Shown piece by piece: positions 51,479-61,357 of a stretch of 64,000 nucleotides of DNA. The notes below the pieces were generated by a model, which was not told the origin of the DNA, ran no database searches, and saw nothing but the letters and a program-made list of their open reading frames with translations. Within the stretch, counting starts at the first letter, position 1. Each line of letters starts with the position of its first letter. The stretch lies in NCBI RefSeq assembly GCF_000425945.1, contig NZ_AUEK01000007.1, positions 62,001 to 126,000 of the forward strand, in the 5' to 3' direction. The stretch comes from Candidatus Solirubrobacter pratensis. Its GTDB lineage: Bacteria; Actinomycetota; Thermoleophilia; Solirubrobacterales; Solirubrobacteraceae. The position numbers and the translations under genes were made by a program.

Positions 51479-52063
51479 ATGGCGGCTGCCGCTGATCCGG
51501 CCATCTCGGCCGTCGGCCCTCGGGTGAAGGCACTGCGGGAGGCGATGGACCTCTCGCTGCGCGATCTGTCCGAGCGCTCCGGCGTGTCGGCGCCCATGCT
51601 CAGCCAGGTCGAGCGCGGGGAGACCAGCCCGACCCTGCAGGTCGCGGCGCGCATCGCCTCCGGCCTCGAGCTCAAGCTCAGCCAGCTGCTGCGCCTCGAC
51701 GAGGACGGCGCCGTGTCCGTCGTGCGCGCCGGCGAGGGCCGGCGCGGGGGCGCGGGAGGCCACACGTACGAGGTGCTGACGCCGTCGCAGCCCGGCCTGC
51801 GCGCCGAGGTCACGCGCCACGCGCTCGCCGCCGGAGCGGTGACGGGCGGCCCCGGCGACCCGCCACGCCACGAGCCCGGCGCGCGCGAGACGGCGACCGT
51901 CGAGGCGGGCGCCGTCACCCTGCACGTCGACGGCGCCGAGCACGCGCTCGGCACCGGCGACACCGTCACCTTCGACGCCGACCTGCCCCACCACTTCGCC
52001 AACCACTCCAAGGAGGAGGCCGTCCTGCTGGCCATCGTGTCCGCCGGCCTGCGCCGCTCATGA
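51479..52063 (+). CDS. XRE-family regulator with cupin domain
   Basis: The 194-residue protein has an N-terminal helix-turn-helix ('[45 protein letters not shown]', residues 15-60) and a C-terminal cupin (residues 95-190: '[25 protein letters not shown]', '[18 protein letters not shown]'). This architecture senses a small ligand, often an amine or amino acid. Its stop overlaps the leuC start (ATGA), so the regulator is translated on the same message as leuCD. It may respond to a branched-chain metabolite, which is inference. Confidence 0.88.
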   Translation: MAAAADPAISAVGPRVKALREAMDLSLRDLSERSGVSAPMLSQVERGETSPTLQVAARIASGLELKLSQLLRLDEDGAVSVVRAGEGRRGGAGGHTYEVLTPSQPGLRAEVTRHALAAGAVTGGPGDPPRHEPGARETATVEAGAVTLHVDGAEHALGTGDTVTFDADLPHHFANHSKEEAVLLAIVSAGLRRS

Positions 52064-53427
52064 CCCCCACCACGCTGTTCGACAAGATCTGGTCCGCCCA
52101 CGAGATCGCGCCCGGGCTGATCTACATCGACCTCCACCTCGTGCACGAGGTCACCAGCCCGCAGGCGTTCGAGAGCCTCCGCCTCGCCGGCCGCGAGGTC
52201 CGCCGGCCCGATCGCACGCTCGCGACGGCCGACCACAACGTCCCGACCGACGGCACGCCCGTCTCGGCCAGGATCCACGACGCGCTCTCGCGCCGCCAGG
52301 TCGAGGCGCTGGAGGCCAATTGCGACGAGTTCGGCATCCCGCTCTACTCGCTCGGCTCCGACCGCCAGGGGATCGTCCACATCATCGGGCCCGAGCTCGG
52401 CGTCACGCAGCCGGGCATGACGATCGTCTGCGGCGACTCGCACACGGCCACGCACGGCGCCTTCGGCGCGCTCGCCTTCGGCATCGGGACGAGCGAGGTC
52501 GAGCACGTGCTCGCGACCCAGACGCTCGCGCAGCCCAAGCCGAAGTCGATGGTCATCCGTTACACGGGCGAGCTCGGCAACGGCGTAACGGCCAAGGACC
52601 TGATCCTCGGCACGATCGGGCAGATGGGCACCAACGGCGCCGCCGGCCACGCCGTCGAGTATGCCGGCGAGGTGATCCGCAGGCTCTCGATGGAGCAGCG
52701 GATGACGATCTGCAACATGACGATCGAGGGCGGCGGCCGGGCGGGCATGATCGCGGCCGACGAGACCACGTTCGAATGGGTCGAAGGCCGCCCGGGCGCG
52801 CCCGAGGACTTCGACGCCGCCGTCGAGCATTGGCGCACGCTGCACACCGACGAGGGCGCGACGTTCGACCGCGAGATCAGGGTCGACGCGAGCGCGCTGT
52901 CGCCGCTGGTCACGTGGGGCACGAACCCCGGCCAGGTGGTCGGCGTGGCGGACGTCGTGCCGGATCCGAAGTCGGAGACCGACGAGCGCAGCCTCGTGTA
53001 CATGGGCCTCGAGTCCGGCGTCCCGATGCAGGAGCTCAAGCTCGACCGCGTGTTCATCGGCTCGTGCACGAACGCCCGGATCGGCGACCTGCGCGCGGCG
53101 GCCGACATCGTCAAGGGACGCAAGGTCGCGTCGACGGTCGACGCGATGGTCGTGCCGGGCTCCCAGCAGGTCCGCGCGCAGGCCGAGCGGGAGGGCCTCG
53201 ATGCCATCTTCCGCGAGGCCGGGTTCGACTGGCGCACGGCCGGCTGCTCGATGTGCCTGGGCATGAACCCCGACATCCTGGCGCCCGGCGAGCGCTGCGC
53301 GTCCACCTCCAACCGCAACTTCGAGGGCCGTCAGGGCCGCGGCGGGCGCACGCACCTCGTGTCTCCCCAGATGGCCGCCGCGGCGGCGATCGAGGGGCAC
53401 TTCGTCGACATCCGGGAGTGGAGCTAG
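52060..53427 (+). CDS. leuC: 3-isopropylmalate dehydratase large subunit LeuC
   Basis: LeuC with LeuD isomerises 2-isopropylmalate to 3-isopropylmalate via a [4Fe-4S] cluster. The 455-residue aconitase-family protein has '[20 protein letters not shown]', '[34 protein letters not shown]', and cluster cysteines in '[14 protein letters not shown]' near residue 330 and '[15 protein letters not shown]' near residues 395-400. The ATG overlaps the regulator stop by 4 nt. It is coupled to leuD by TAGTG. Confidence 0.96.
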   Translation: MTPTTLFDKIWSAHEIAPGLIYIDLHLVHEVTSPQAFESLRLAGREVRRPDRTLATADHNVPTDGTPVSARIHDALSRRQVEALEANCDEFGIPLYSLGSDRQGIVHIIGPELGVTQPGMTIVCGDSHTATHGAFGALAFGIGTSEVEHVLATQTLAQPKPKSMVIRYTGELGNGVTAKDLILGTIGQMGTNGAAGHAVEYAGEVIRRLSMEQRMTICNMTIEGGGRAGMIAADETTFEWVEGRPGAPEDFDAAVEHWRTLHTDEGATFDREIRVDASALSPLVTWGTNPGQVVGVADVVPDPKSETDERSLVYMGLESGVPMQELKLDRVFIGSCTNARIGDLRAAADIVKGRKVASTVDAMVVPGSQQVRAQAEREGLDAIFREAGFDWRTAGCSMCLGMNPDILAPGERCASTSNRNFEGRQGRGGRTHLVSPQMAAAAAIEGHFVDIREWS

Positions 53428-53987
53428 TGGAGCCCGTCAAGGTCATCTCGGGCGGCGTCACCGCGCTCAAGCGCGCCGACGTCGACACCGACCAGATCAT
53501 CCCGAAGCAGTTCCTCAAGCGGATCGAGCGGACCGGCTTCGGCGAGTTCCTGTTCTACGACTGGGCGCAGCAGCCCGGCTGGAGCCTGCCGAAGAACCCG
53601 ATCCTCGCCACCGGCCCGAACTTCGGCTGCGGGTCCTCGCGCGAGCACGCGCCGTGGGCGCTGCAGGACTACGGCTTCAAGGCGATCGTCGCGTCGAGCT
53701 TCGCCGACATCTTCTTCTCGAACTGCACCAAGATCGGCCTGCTGCCGGTCGTGCTGCCCGAGGATGACGTGCGCGCGGTGATGGACGCGGGCGAGGCCGA
53801 GATCGACCTCGAGGCGCTCGAGGTCCGCTTCGGCGGTCGCAGCGTCCCGTTCGAGCTCGACGCCGAGCGCCGCCACCGCCTGATCAATGGGCTCGACGAC
53901 ATCGCGCTCACCCTCCAGAAGGCGGACGACATCTCCACCTACGAGCGCGAGCGCGAGCGCCCCGGCCCCGTGACGCTCAATCTCTAG
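53427..53987 (+). CDS. leuD: 3-isopropylmalate dehydratase small subunit LeuD
   Basis: The 186-residue subunit completes the active site with LeuC. It shows 'DVDTDQIIPKQFLKRIERTGFGEFLFYDW' near residue 20, 'GPNFGCGSSREHAPWALQDYG' near residue 68 and 'SFADIFFSNCTKIGLLP'. The GTG start at 53427 overlaps the leuC TAG by one base. Its own TAG stop is the first three bases of the leuB -10 element. Confidence 0.95.
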   Translation: MEPVKVISGGVTALKRADVDTDQIIPKQFLKRIERTGFGEFLFYDWAQQPGWSLPKNPILATGPNFGCGSSREHAPWALQDYGFKAIVASSFADIFFSNCTKIGLLPVVLPEDDVRAVMDAGEAEIDLEALEVRFGGRSVPFELDAERRHRLINGLDDIALTLQKADDISTYERERERPGPVTLNL

Positions 53988-53990
53988 GCT
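53985..53990 (+). promoter_or_regulatory. TAGGCT -10-like element of leuB overlapping the leuD stop codon
   Basis: TAGGCT begins with the leuD stop codon and is followed by 10 nt and the leuB ATG at 54001. An extra leaderless-type start site would let leuB-ilvE-cimA be made apart from leuCD. Confidence 0.45.
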
Positions 53991-54000
53991 CTCCGCCAAC

Positions 54001-55032
54001 ATGCCCACGATCGCCCTGCTCCCGGGCGACGGCATCGGTCCCGAGGTGGCTAGCGCCGCCCGCCGGGTCCTCGACGCCGTCGCGACCGACCTGACCTACG
54101 AAGAGCATCTCGTCGGAGGGGCGTCCATCGACGCCCACGGCACCGCCATCACCGACGAGGCGATGGCCGCCATCAAGGCCTCCGACGCCGTCCTGCTCGG
54201 CGCCGTCGGCGGGCCGAAGTGGGACTCGACCGACCCGACCGCCGTGCGGCCGGAGCAGGGCCTGTTCCGCCTGCGCGCCGACCTCGGCCTGTTCGCGAAC
54301 CTGCGGCCGGTCCGCCCGCTGCCGGCGCTCTACGACGCGTCGCCGCTCAAGCGCGAGCTGATCGAGAACACGAACATGCTGATCGTCCGCGAGCTCACGG
54401 GCGGCCTCTACTACGGCGAGCGCGGGCGCAGCGACGGCCGCGCGTTCGACACCTGCGTGTACTCGGTCGAGGAGATCGAGCGGATCGCGCGCACCGGCTT
54501 CGAGGCGGCCAAGACGCGCGTGACGAGCGTCGACAAGGCCAACGTGCTCGAGACGAGCCGGCTCTGGCGCGAGGTCGTCACCGCGCTGCACGAGGCCGAG
54601 TACCAGCACATCGAGCTCGAGCACCAGCTCGTGGACTCCGCCGCGATGCGCCTGATCGCGGCGCCGCGTGACTTCGACGTGATCCTCACCGAGAACATGT
54701 TCGGCGACATCCTCAGCGACGAGGCGTCGATGCTCACGGGCTCGCTCGGGATGCTCCCGACCGCCAGCCTCGGCGCCGGCGACGGCCCGAGCCTGTTCGA
54801 GCCGGTCCACGGGACCGCGCCCGACATCGCGGGCAAGGGGATCGCGAATCCGCTCGGGATGATCCTGTCGGCCGCGCTCATGCTGCGCCACGGATTCGGC
54901 CGGGACGACGCCGCGGCTGCCCTAGAATCGGCGGTGGACCGGGCGTTGGAGGGGGGCATCCGCCCTCGCGACCTCGGTGGGACCGCGACGACCGCCGAGA
55001 CGACCGAGGCGGTGCTGGGGGAGCTGAAGTGA
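54001..55032 (+). CDS. leuB: 3-isopropylmalate dehydrogenase LeuB
   Basis: LeuB oxidatively decarboxylates 3-isopropylmalate with NAD+. The 343-residue protein begins 'IALLPGDGIGPEVASAARRVL', has 'LGAVGGPKWD' near residue 68, the substrate arginine region 'LRADLGLFANLRPVRP', catalytic Tyr in 'LTGGLYYGERGR' near residue 137, catalytic Lys in 'VTSVDKANVLETSRLWREVV', metal aspartates in 'ENMFGDILSDEAS', and 'FEPVHGTAPDIAGKGIANP' for NAD. It overlaps ilvE by 4 nt (GTGA). Confidence 0.96.
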   Translation: MPTIALLPGDGIGPEVASAARRVLDAVATDLTYEEHLVGGASIDAHGTAITDEAMAAIKASDAVLLGAVGGPKWDSTDPTAVRPEQGLFRLRADLGLFANLRPVRPLPALYDASPLKRELIENTNMLIVRELTGGLYYGERGRSDGRAFDTCVYSVEEIERIARTGFEAAKTRVTSVDKANVLETSRLWREVVTALHEAEYQHIELEHQLVDSAAMRLIAAPRDFDVILTENMFGDILSDEASMLTGSLGMLPTASLGAGDGPSLFEPVHGTAPDIAGKGIANPLGMILSAALMLRHGFGRDDAAAALESAVDRALEGGIRPRDLGGTATTAETTEAVLGELK

Positions 55033-55964
55033 GCCAATCGGACCTGATCTGGATGAACGGCGAGCTCGTGCCCTACGAGGACGCCAAGGTCCACGTGCTC
55101 ACCCATGCGCTCCATTACGGCACCGGCGTGTTCGAGGGCGTGCGCGCCTACGACACGCCGCGTGGGACGGCGATCTTCCGCCACGCCGACCACATCGACC
55201 GGCTCTTCCGCTCGGCTGCGCTGTACCACATGGAGATCCCGTACTCCAAGGACGAGATCCGGGCCGCCACGCACGAGACGATCGTCAAGAACGGCCTGAA
55301 GTCCTGCTACATCCGCCCGCTCGTATTCCGCGGCGCGGGGCCGATGGGCCTGTACCCGCTCGACTGCCCCGTCGACGTGATCATCGCCGTGTGGGAGTGG
55401 GGCGCCTACCTCGGCGAAGAGGGCAAGCGGCGCGGCGTGCGTGCGAAGGTGTCGAGCTGGCGCCGGATCCCCTCCGACAGCCTGATCCCGAGCGCCAAGG
55501 CCTCCGGCCAGTACCTGAACTCGGTGCTGGCCAAGATCGAGGCCGACAAGGCCGGCTACGAGGAGGCCATCCTGCTCGACGGCCGCGGCTTCGTCTGCGA
55601 GGGCACCGGCGAGAACCTGTTCGTCGTCAAGGACGGCAGGATCGCCACGCCGGGCTTCGCCAACGACATCCTCGGCGGCATCAACCGCCTCTCGGCGATC
55701 CAGATCGCGCACGACCTCGGCTACGAGCTGGTCGAGCGCGACATCGCGCGCGGGGAGCTCTACCACGCCGACGAGATCTTCATGACCGGCACCGCGGCCG
55801 AGCTCACGCCGATCCGCGAGGTCGACGACCTGCCGGTCGGCGACGGCGCGCGCGGCCCGGTCACGGAGCGGATCCAGGCCGTGTTCGAGGACGCCCTGCA
55901 CGGGCGCTCGGAGCGCTACGCGGACTGGCTGGACGTCGTGCCCGCCGCGGCGCCGGCGCCGTGA
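55029..55964 (+). CDS. ilvE: Branched-chain amino-acid aminotransferase IlvE
   Basis: IlvE performs the last step to leucine, isoleucine and valine with glutamate as donor. The 311-residue fold-type IV PLP enzyme has 'HALHYGTGVFEGVRAYDTPRG' near residue 27, 'CYIRPLVFRGAGPMGL' near residue 97, the Schiff-base lysine in 'PSAKASGQYLNSVLAKIEA' near residue 158, and 'EAILLDGRGFVCEGTGENLFVVKDG'. The GTG start lies within the leuB stop. It is followed after 8 nt by cimA, giving one biosynthetic operon. Confidence 0.95.
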   Translation: MSQSDLIWMNGELVPYEDAKVHVLTHALHYGTGVFEGVRAYDTPRGTAIFRHADHIDRLFRSAALYHMEIPYSKDEIRAATHETIVKNGLKSCYIRPLVFRGAGPMGLYPLDCPVDVIIAVWEWGAYLGEEGKRRGVRAKVSSWRRIPSDSLIPSAKASGQYLNSVLAKIEADKAGYEEAILLDGRGFVCEGTGENLFVVKDGRIATPGFANDILGGINRLSAIQIAHDLGYELVERDIARGELYHADEIFMTGTAAELTPIREVDDLPVGDGARGPVTERIQAVFEDALHGRSERYADWLDVVPAAAPAP

Positions 55965-55972
55965 GCTAGGCG

Positions 55973-57522
<1,550 letters not shown>

Positions 57523-57526
<4 letters not shown>

Positions 57527-58641
57527 TCCCGCTGGCCCGGGCGGTGCTCGGGACCGAGGAGGAGGCCGCGATCCTCGAGGTGCTGCGCTCCGGCCAGCTC
57601 TCGCTCGGCCCGCGCGTCCCGGCGTTCGAGCAGGCCTTCGCGGCCCGCGTCGGCGCGCCGCATGCGAGCGCGGTGTCCTCCGGCACCGCGGCGCTGCACC
57701 TCGCCCTGCGGGCGGTCGGGGTGGCCGACGGCGACGAGGTCGTGACGTCCCCGTTCTCGTTCGTGGCGAGCGCCAACGCGGTCCTGTTCGAGCGCGCCCG
57801 GCCCGTGTTCGCGGACATCGACCCGCGCACCCTCAACCTCGACCCCGAAGCCGCGGCCGCCGCGGTGACCGAGCGCACGCGCGCGATCCTGCCGGTGCAC
57901 ATCTTCGGCTACCCGGCCGACCTGCCGGCGTTCGAGCGGATGGACCTGCCGATCGTCGAGGATGCGTGCGAGGCGCTCGGCGCGGTGCACGCCGACGGCG
58001 TCAAGGTCGGCGGGCGCGGGCATCCGGCGGCGTTCGGCTTCTACCCGAACAAGCAGATGACCACGGGCGAGGGCGGGATGCTCACGCTCGGCTCGGCCGA
58101 GCACAAGGAGCGCGTGGACTCAGAGCGCAACCAGGGCCGCGCGCCGGACATGGGCTGGCTCGACCACGATCGCCTGGGCTTCAACTACCGGCTCACCGAT
58201 CTCGCGAGCGCCCTGGGACTCGTCCAGCTGCAGCGGCTGGACGGGATGCTCGAGGCGCGGGCGCGCGTCGCGGGCTGGTATCGCGAGGCCCTGGCCGGCT
58301 TCGAGGAGCTCGAGCTGCCGTGCGAGGACGCCGGCGGCGACGTCCGCGGCTGGTTCGTGTTCGTCGTCCAGCTCCCGCGCCACGCCGGCCGCGACGACAC
58401 GATCCGGGCGCTGTCGGCGCGCGGGATCCCGTCCAAGCCGTACATGCCGGCGATCCACCTGATGTCGTTCTACCGCGAGCGGTTCGGCCACCGCGAAGGC
58501 GAGTTCCCGGTCTGCGAGGACGTCGCGGCGCGCTCGGTCGCGTTGCCGTTCTTCCCCGAGATGACCGAGGGCCAGGTCGCCGAGGTCGCCGAGGCGCTGG
58601 ACAGCGTCCTCAGGACCCGTCTCGCGAGTCCGACGACCTGA
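57523..58641 (+). CDS. DegT/DnrJ/EryC1/StrS-family aminotransferase
   Basis: The 372-residue PLP enzyme has 'GPRVPAFEQAFAARVGAPHASAVSSGTAALHLALRAVGV' (residues 27-65), 'IVEDACEALGA' near residue 145, the Schiff-base lysine in 'FGFYPNKQMTTGEGGML' near residue 177, and 'NYRLTDLASALGLVQLQRL'. Such enzymes aminate sugar-nucleotide ketones for cell-surface glycans or antibiotics. The start is a TTG at 57523 that overlaps the cimA stop (TTGA), so it is coupled to the branched-chain operon for no obvious metabolic reason. No other sugar genes are nearby. Confidence 0.85.
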
Positions 58642-58775
58642 GGCGGTCGTCTCGCGGCGCCTGGCGCCACCCGACCCCACCACCGGTACCACCAGTACCG
58701 GCAGTGGGATCGGTCGTCGCCATGCATCCACGATCCGGCCCCCTCAGGCCGCCGGCCTGTCGCGAGACGGGTCCT
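58612..58775. repeat. 16-bp perfect inverted repeat bracketing a convergent gene junction
   Basis: AGGACCCGTCTCGCGA (58612-58627, in the end of the DegT gene) and TCGCGAGACGGGTCCT (58760-58775, over the GNAT stop) are exact reverse complements. Between them is another hairpin centred on CCGGTAC-CACCA-GTACCGG with CCAC/GTGG and CGACC/GGTCG extensions. The whole could fold into a branched terminator for both genes. Confidence 0.6.
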
Positions 58776-59397
58776 ACGCCGCCCTGAAGTAGCCGACGAA
58801 CCCGGGTCCGCCGATCGCCTTCGCCGCGCGGGCCGTTGGCGCGCGGCGGACCTCGCGCTCGATGAAGCCGTACGCCTGATAGAGCGCGCGGGCGCCGTCG
58901 TTGTGCAGCCCGGTGTCCAGCGCGAGCCCGGACAGCCCGGCCTCGCGGGCCTCCCGGGCGGCGTGGTCGAGCAGTCGGCTGGCGATGCCGCGGCGGCGCC
59001 AGCGCGCCGACACGGCCAGTGCATCGACGTAGTACGCGTCGGCCGGGGGGTGGGGGGAGAGCAGGCCCGCGGCGCGCAGGTGGCGCAGTGTCCTCGGCCA
59101 CGCCCACGGCGGCAGGCGCGGGACGGTCAGGCGCACGAAGCGGCGCGCGAGCCGGTCTCCCTCGCGCACCGGGAAGCCGGCCAGCACGCCGACGATCTCG
59201 TCGCCCGCGAGCGCGACGCGGCAGCGCTCGTAGCTCGCCGCGTGGCCGGGCTTCGTGTAGACGGCCGAGAGCATCGCGCGGGCGCGCTCGGCGCCGCCGG
59301 CGTAGGCGTCGTAGTACGGGCCGGCGGACTCGTAGAGCAGCTCGACGGCGCGATCGTCCGGACGGGCGGGCCTGATCTCCATGTCTTGAGTCATCAT
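58774..59397 (-). CDS. GNAT-family N-acetyltransferase
   Basis: The 207-residue protein begins 'MEIRPARPDDRAVELLYESAG', has a hydrophobic middle, the beta4 strand 'AYYVDALAVSARWRRRGIASRLLDHAAREA' with the acetyl-CoA pyrophosphate loop RRRGIA near residue 137, and 'LALDTGLHNDGARALYQAYGFIERE' at the C-terminus. The substrate is unknown. Starts are possible at 59397 (MMTQDMEI) or 59382 (MEIRPAR); the latter is more typical. Its first codon is 8 nt from the divergent argH start. Confidence 0.85.
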   Translation of the reverse strand: MMTQDMEIRPARPDDRAVELLYESAGPYYDAYAGGAERARAMLSAVYTKPGHAASYERCRVALAGDEIVGVLAGFPVREGDRLARRFVRLTVPRLPPWAWPRTLRHLRAAGLLSPHPPADAYYVDALAVSARWRRRGIASRLLDHAAREAREAGLSGLALDTGLHNDGARALYQAYGFIEREVRRAPTARAAKAIGGPGFVGYFRAA

Positions 59398-59405
59398 GGC
59401 GTGCC

Positions 59406-60776
59406 GTGTCGCGCTTCTCTCAGCCGCAGGACTCCGTCTTCTCAGCCCTCAACGCGTCGATCGGCTTCGACTGGCGCCTCGGTCCCTATGACATCGAGCA
59501 ATCCAGGGCGCACGCGAAGATGCTCGCCGCGACGGGGATCATCTCCGACGGCGACCGCGACGCGCTGCTCGGCGGCCTCGACCGCGTCGCCGCCGAGCTC
59601 GACGCCGGCGAGTTCCCGTTCCGCGACGACGACGAGGACATCCACATGGCGGTCGAGCGGCGGCTGACGGAGATCGTCGGCGCGGTCGGGGGGAAGCTGC
59701 ACACCGCCCGCTCGCGCAACGACCAGGTCGCGACCGACGTGGCGATGTTCACGCGCGCGCACGCGCTGGCGACGATCCAGTCGCTGCAGGACCTCCAGTC
59801 GACGGTCCTGGGGGTCGCGGAGGCGCACCTGGACTGGGCGATGCCGGGCTACACGCACCTGCAGCGCGCGCAGCCGGTCTACCTGTCGCACCACCTGCTG
59901 GCGTACTTCTGGATGTTCCGGCGCGACGAGCGGCGCTTCGAGTCGGTCCTGGGCTCCACGACGGAGCTGCCGCTGGGCGCGGGCGCGCTGGCCGGCGTGA
60001 ACTTCGCGACCGACCGCGGTCTCGTGGCGCGCGAGCTTGGCTTTGCGAGCGTGGTCCCGAACTCGATCGACGCCGTCTCCAATCGCGACTTCGTGCTCGA
60101 CTTCCTCGCGGCCGCCGCGACCTGCGCGACGCACCTCTCGCGCCTGGGCGCGGAGATCGTCCTGTGGTCGTCGGAGGAGTTCGGCTTCTGCGAGGTCTCG
60201 GACGCCTGGGCCTCGGGCTCCTCGATCATGCCGCAGAAGAAGAACCCGGACGCGGCCGAGCTGCTGCGCGCGAAGGCCCCGCGCGTGGTGTCGCGGCTGG
60301 CCGCCCTGCACGGCGTGATGCACGGCCTTCCCTTGACCTACAACAAGGACCTCCAGGAGGACAAGGAGGGCCTGTTCGACGTCGTCGACACGCTGGACCT
60401 GTGCCTCGCGGCCGCGCGCGGGATGCTGTCCGGCATCACCTTCCGGCGCGACCGGCTGGCCGACGCGGCGAGCGATCAGATGATCGCGGCGACCGACGTC
60501 GCGGATCTGCTGGTGCGGCGCGGCGTGCCGTTCCGGCAGTCGCACGGGATCGTGGCGGGGATCGTCCGCGAGGCGGTCGCCTCCGGCCGGTCGCTGGCGG
60601 AGCTCTCGCGCGAGGAGCTGGCGCGCCACTCCCCGGTGCTCGACGACGAGTACTACTCGGTCCTGTCGCAGCGCTCGTGGCTGGAGTCCAAGGTCTCCGA
60701 GGGCGGCACGGCGCTGGACCGCGTCCGCGAGCAGCTGGCGCACGCGCGCGCCGAGCTCGACGGCCAGCCGGCGTGA
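59406..60776 (+). CDS. argH: Argininosuccinate lyase ArgH
   Basis: ArgH splits argininosuccinate to arginine and fumarate, the last arginine step. The 456-residue fumarase/aspartase-family protein has 'DEDIHMAVERRLTEIVGAVGGKLHTARSRNDQVATD' (residues 78-113), 'GYTHLQRAQPV' with a catalytic His near residue 155, and the signature 'GSSIMPQKKNPDAAELLR' near residue 271 with the catalytic Ser. The start is the GTG at 59406. It is divergent from a GNAT gene with almost no gap and coupled to the glycosylase gene by GTGA. argG is not in the window. Confidence 0.95.
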   Translation: MSRFSQPQDSVFSALNASIGFDWRLGPYDIEQSRAHAKMLAATGIISDGDRDALLGGLDRVAAELDAGEFPFRDDDEDIHMAVERRLTEIVGAVGGKLHTARSRNDQVATDVAMFTRAHALATIQSLQDLQSTVLGVAEAHLDWAMPGYTHLQRAQPVYLSHHLLAYFWMFRRDERRFESVLGSTTELPLGAGALAGVNFATDRGLVARELGFASVVPNSIDAVSNRDFVLDFLAAAATCATHLSRLGAEIVLWSSEEFGFCEVSDAWASGSSIMPQKKNPDAAELLRAKAPRVVSRLAALHGVMHGLPLTYNKDLQEDKEGLFDVVDTLDLCLAAARGMLSGITFRRDRLADAASDQMIAATDVADLLVRRGVPFRQSHGIVAGIVREAVASGRSLAELSREELARHSPVLDDEYYSVLSQRSWLESKVSEGGTALDRVREQLAHARAELDGQPA

Positions 60777-61357
60777 ACCGGGACTTCTACGCGCGCCCCG
60801 TCCTGGAGGTCGCCCCCGATCTCCTGGGCTGCGTCGTCTCGCACGGCGGCACCGCGGGCGTGATCGTGGAGACCGAGGCCTACCACTTCTCCGAGCCGGC
60901 GGCGCACTCCTTCGCGGGGCTGACGGCGCGCACGCAGGTGATGTTCGAGTCCCCGCCGGGGACGGCCTACGTGTACCGCTCCTACGGCATCCATGCGCTG
61001 CTCAACGCCGTCTGCGAGCCGGGCTCGGCGGTGCTGATCCGGGCGCTCGCGCCGCTGCGGGGCGAGGGGGAGATGCGCGGGCGCCGCCGCGTGGGGCGGT
61101 TCGAGGACCTCTGCAACGGCCCGGGAAAGCTCACCCAGGCGCTCGGCTTCGACCTCGAGATGCACGGCACGAGCCTGGTGGACGGCCCGGTCCGGGTCTC
61201 GGCCCGGCCGCCCGCGTGGGAGCACGTGGAGTGGCTCGTGGGGCCCCGGGTCGGCATTTCGAAGGCCGCCGAGCTGCCGTGGCGCTTCTGCGCCCTCGGC
61301 ACGCGCTGCGTCTCGCGCCCGTGGCCTCCGGGGCTGCGAGCCGCGCGCGCCGCCTAG
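60773..61357 (+). CDS. 3-methyladenine DNA glycosylase (AAG/MPG family)
   Basis: The 194-residue enzyme removes alkylated or deaminated purines from DNA. It shows the AAG/MPG order: 'FYARPVLEVAPDLLGCVVS', the catalytic 'IVETEAYHFSEPAAHSFAG' near residue 30 with Glu and the intercalating-Tyr region, 'GTAYVYRSYGIHALLNAVCEPGSAVLIRALAP', and 'LCNGPGKLTQALGFDLEMHG'. The GTG start overlaps the argH stop. The stop CTAG is shared with the convergent penicillin-binding-protein gene. Confidence 0.9.
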   Translation: MNRDFYARPVLEVAPDLLGCVVSHGGTAGVIVETEAYHFSEPAAHSFAGLTARTQVMFESPPGTAYVYRSYGIHALLNAVCEPGSAVLIRALAPLRGEGEMRGRRRVGRFEDLCNGPGKLTQALGFDLEMHGTSLVDGPVRVSARPPAWEHVEWLVGPRVGISKAAELPWRFCALGTRCVSRPWPPGLRAARAA

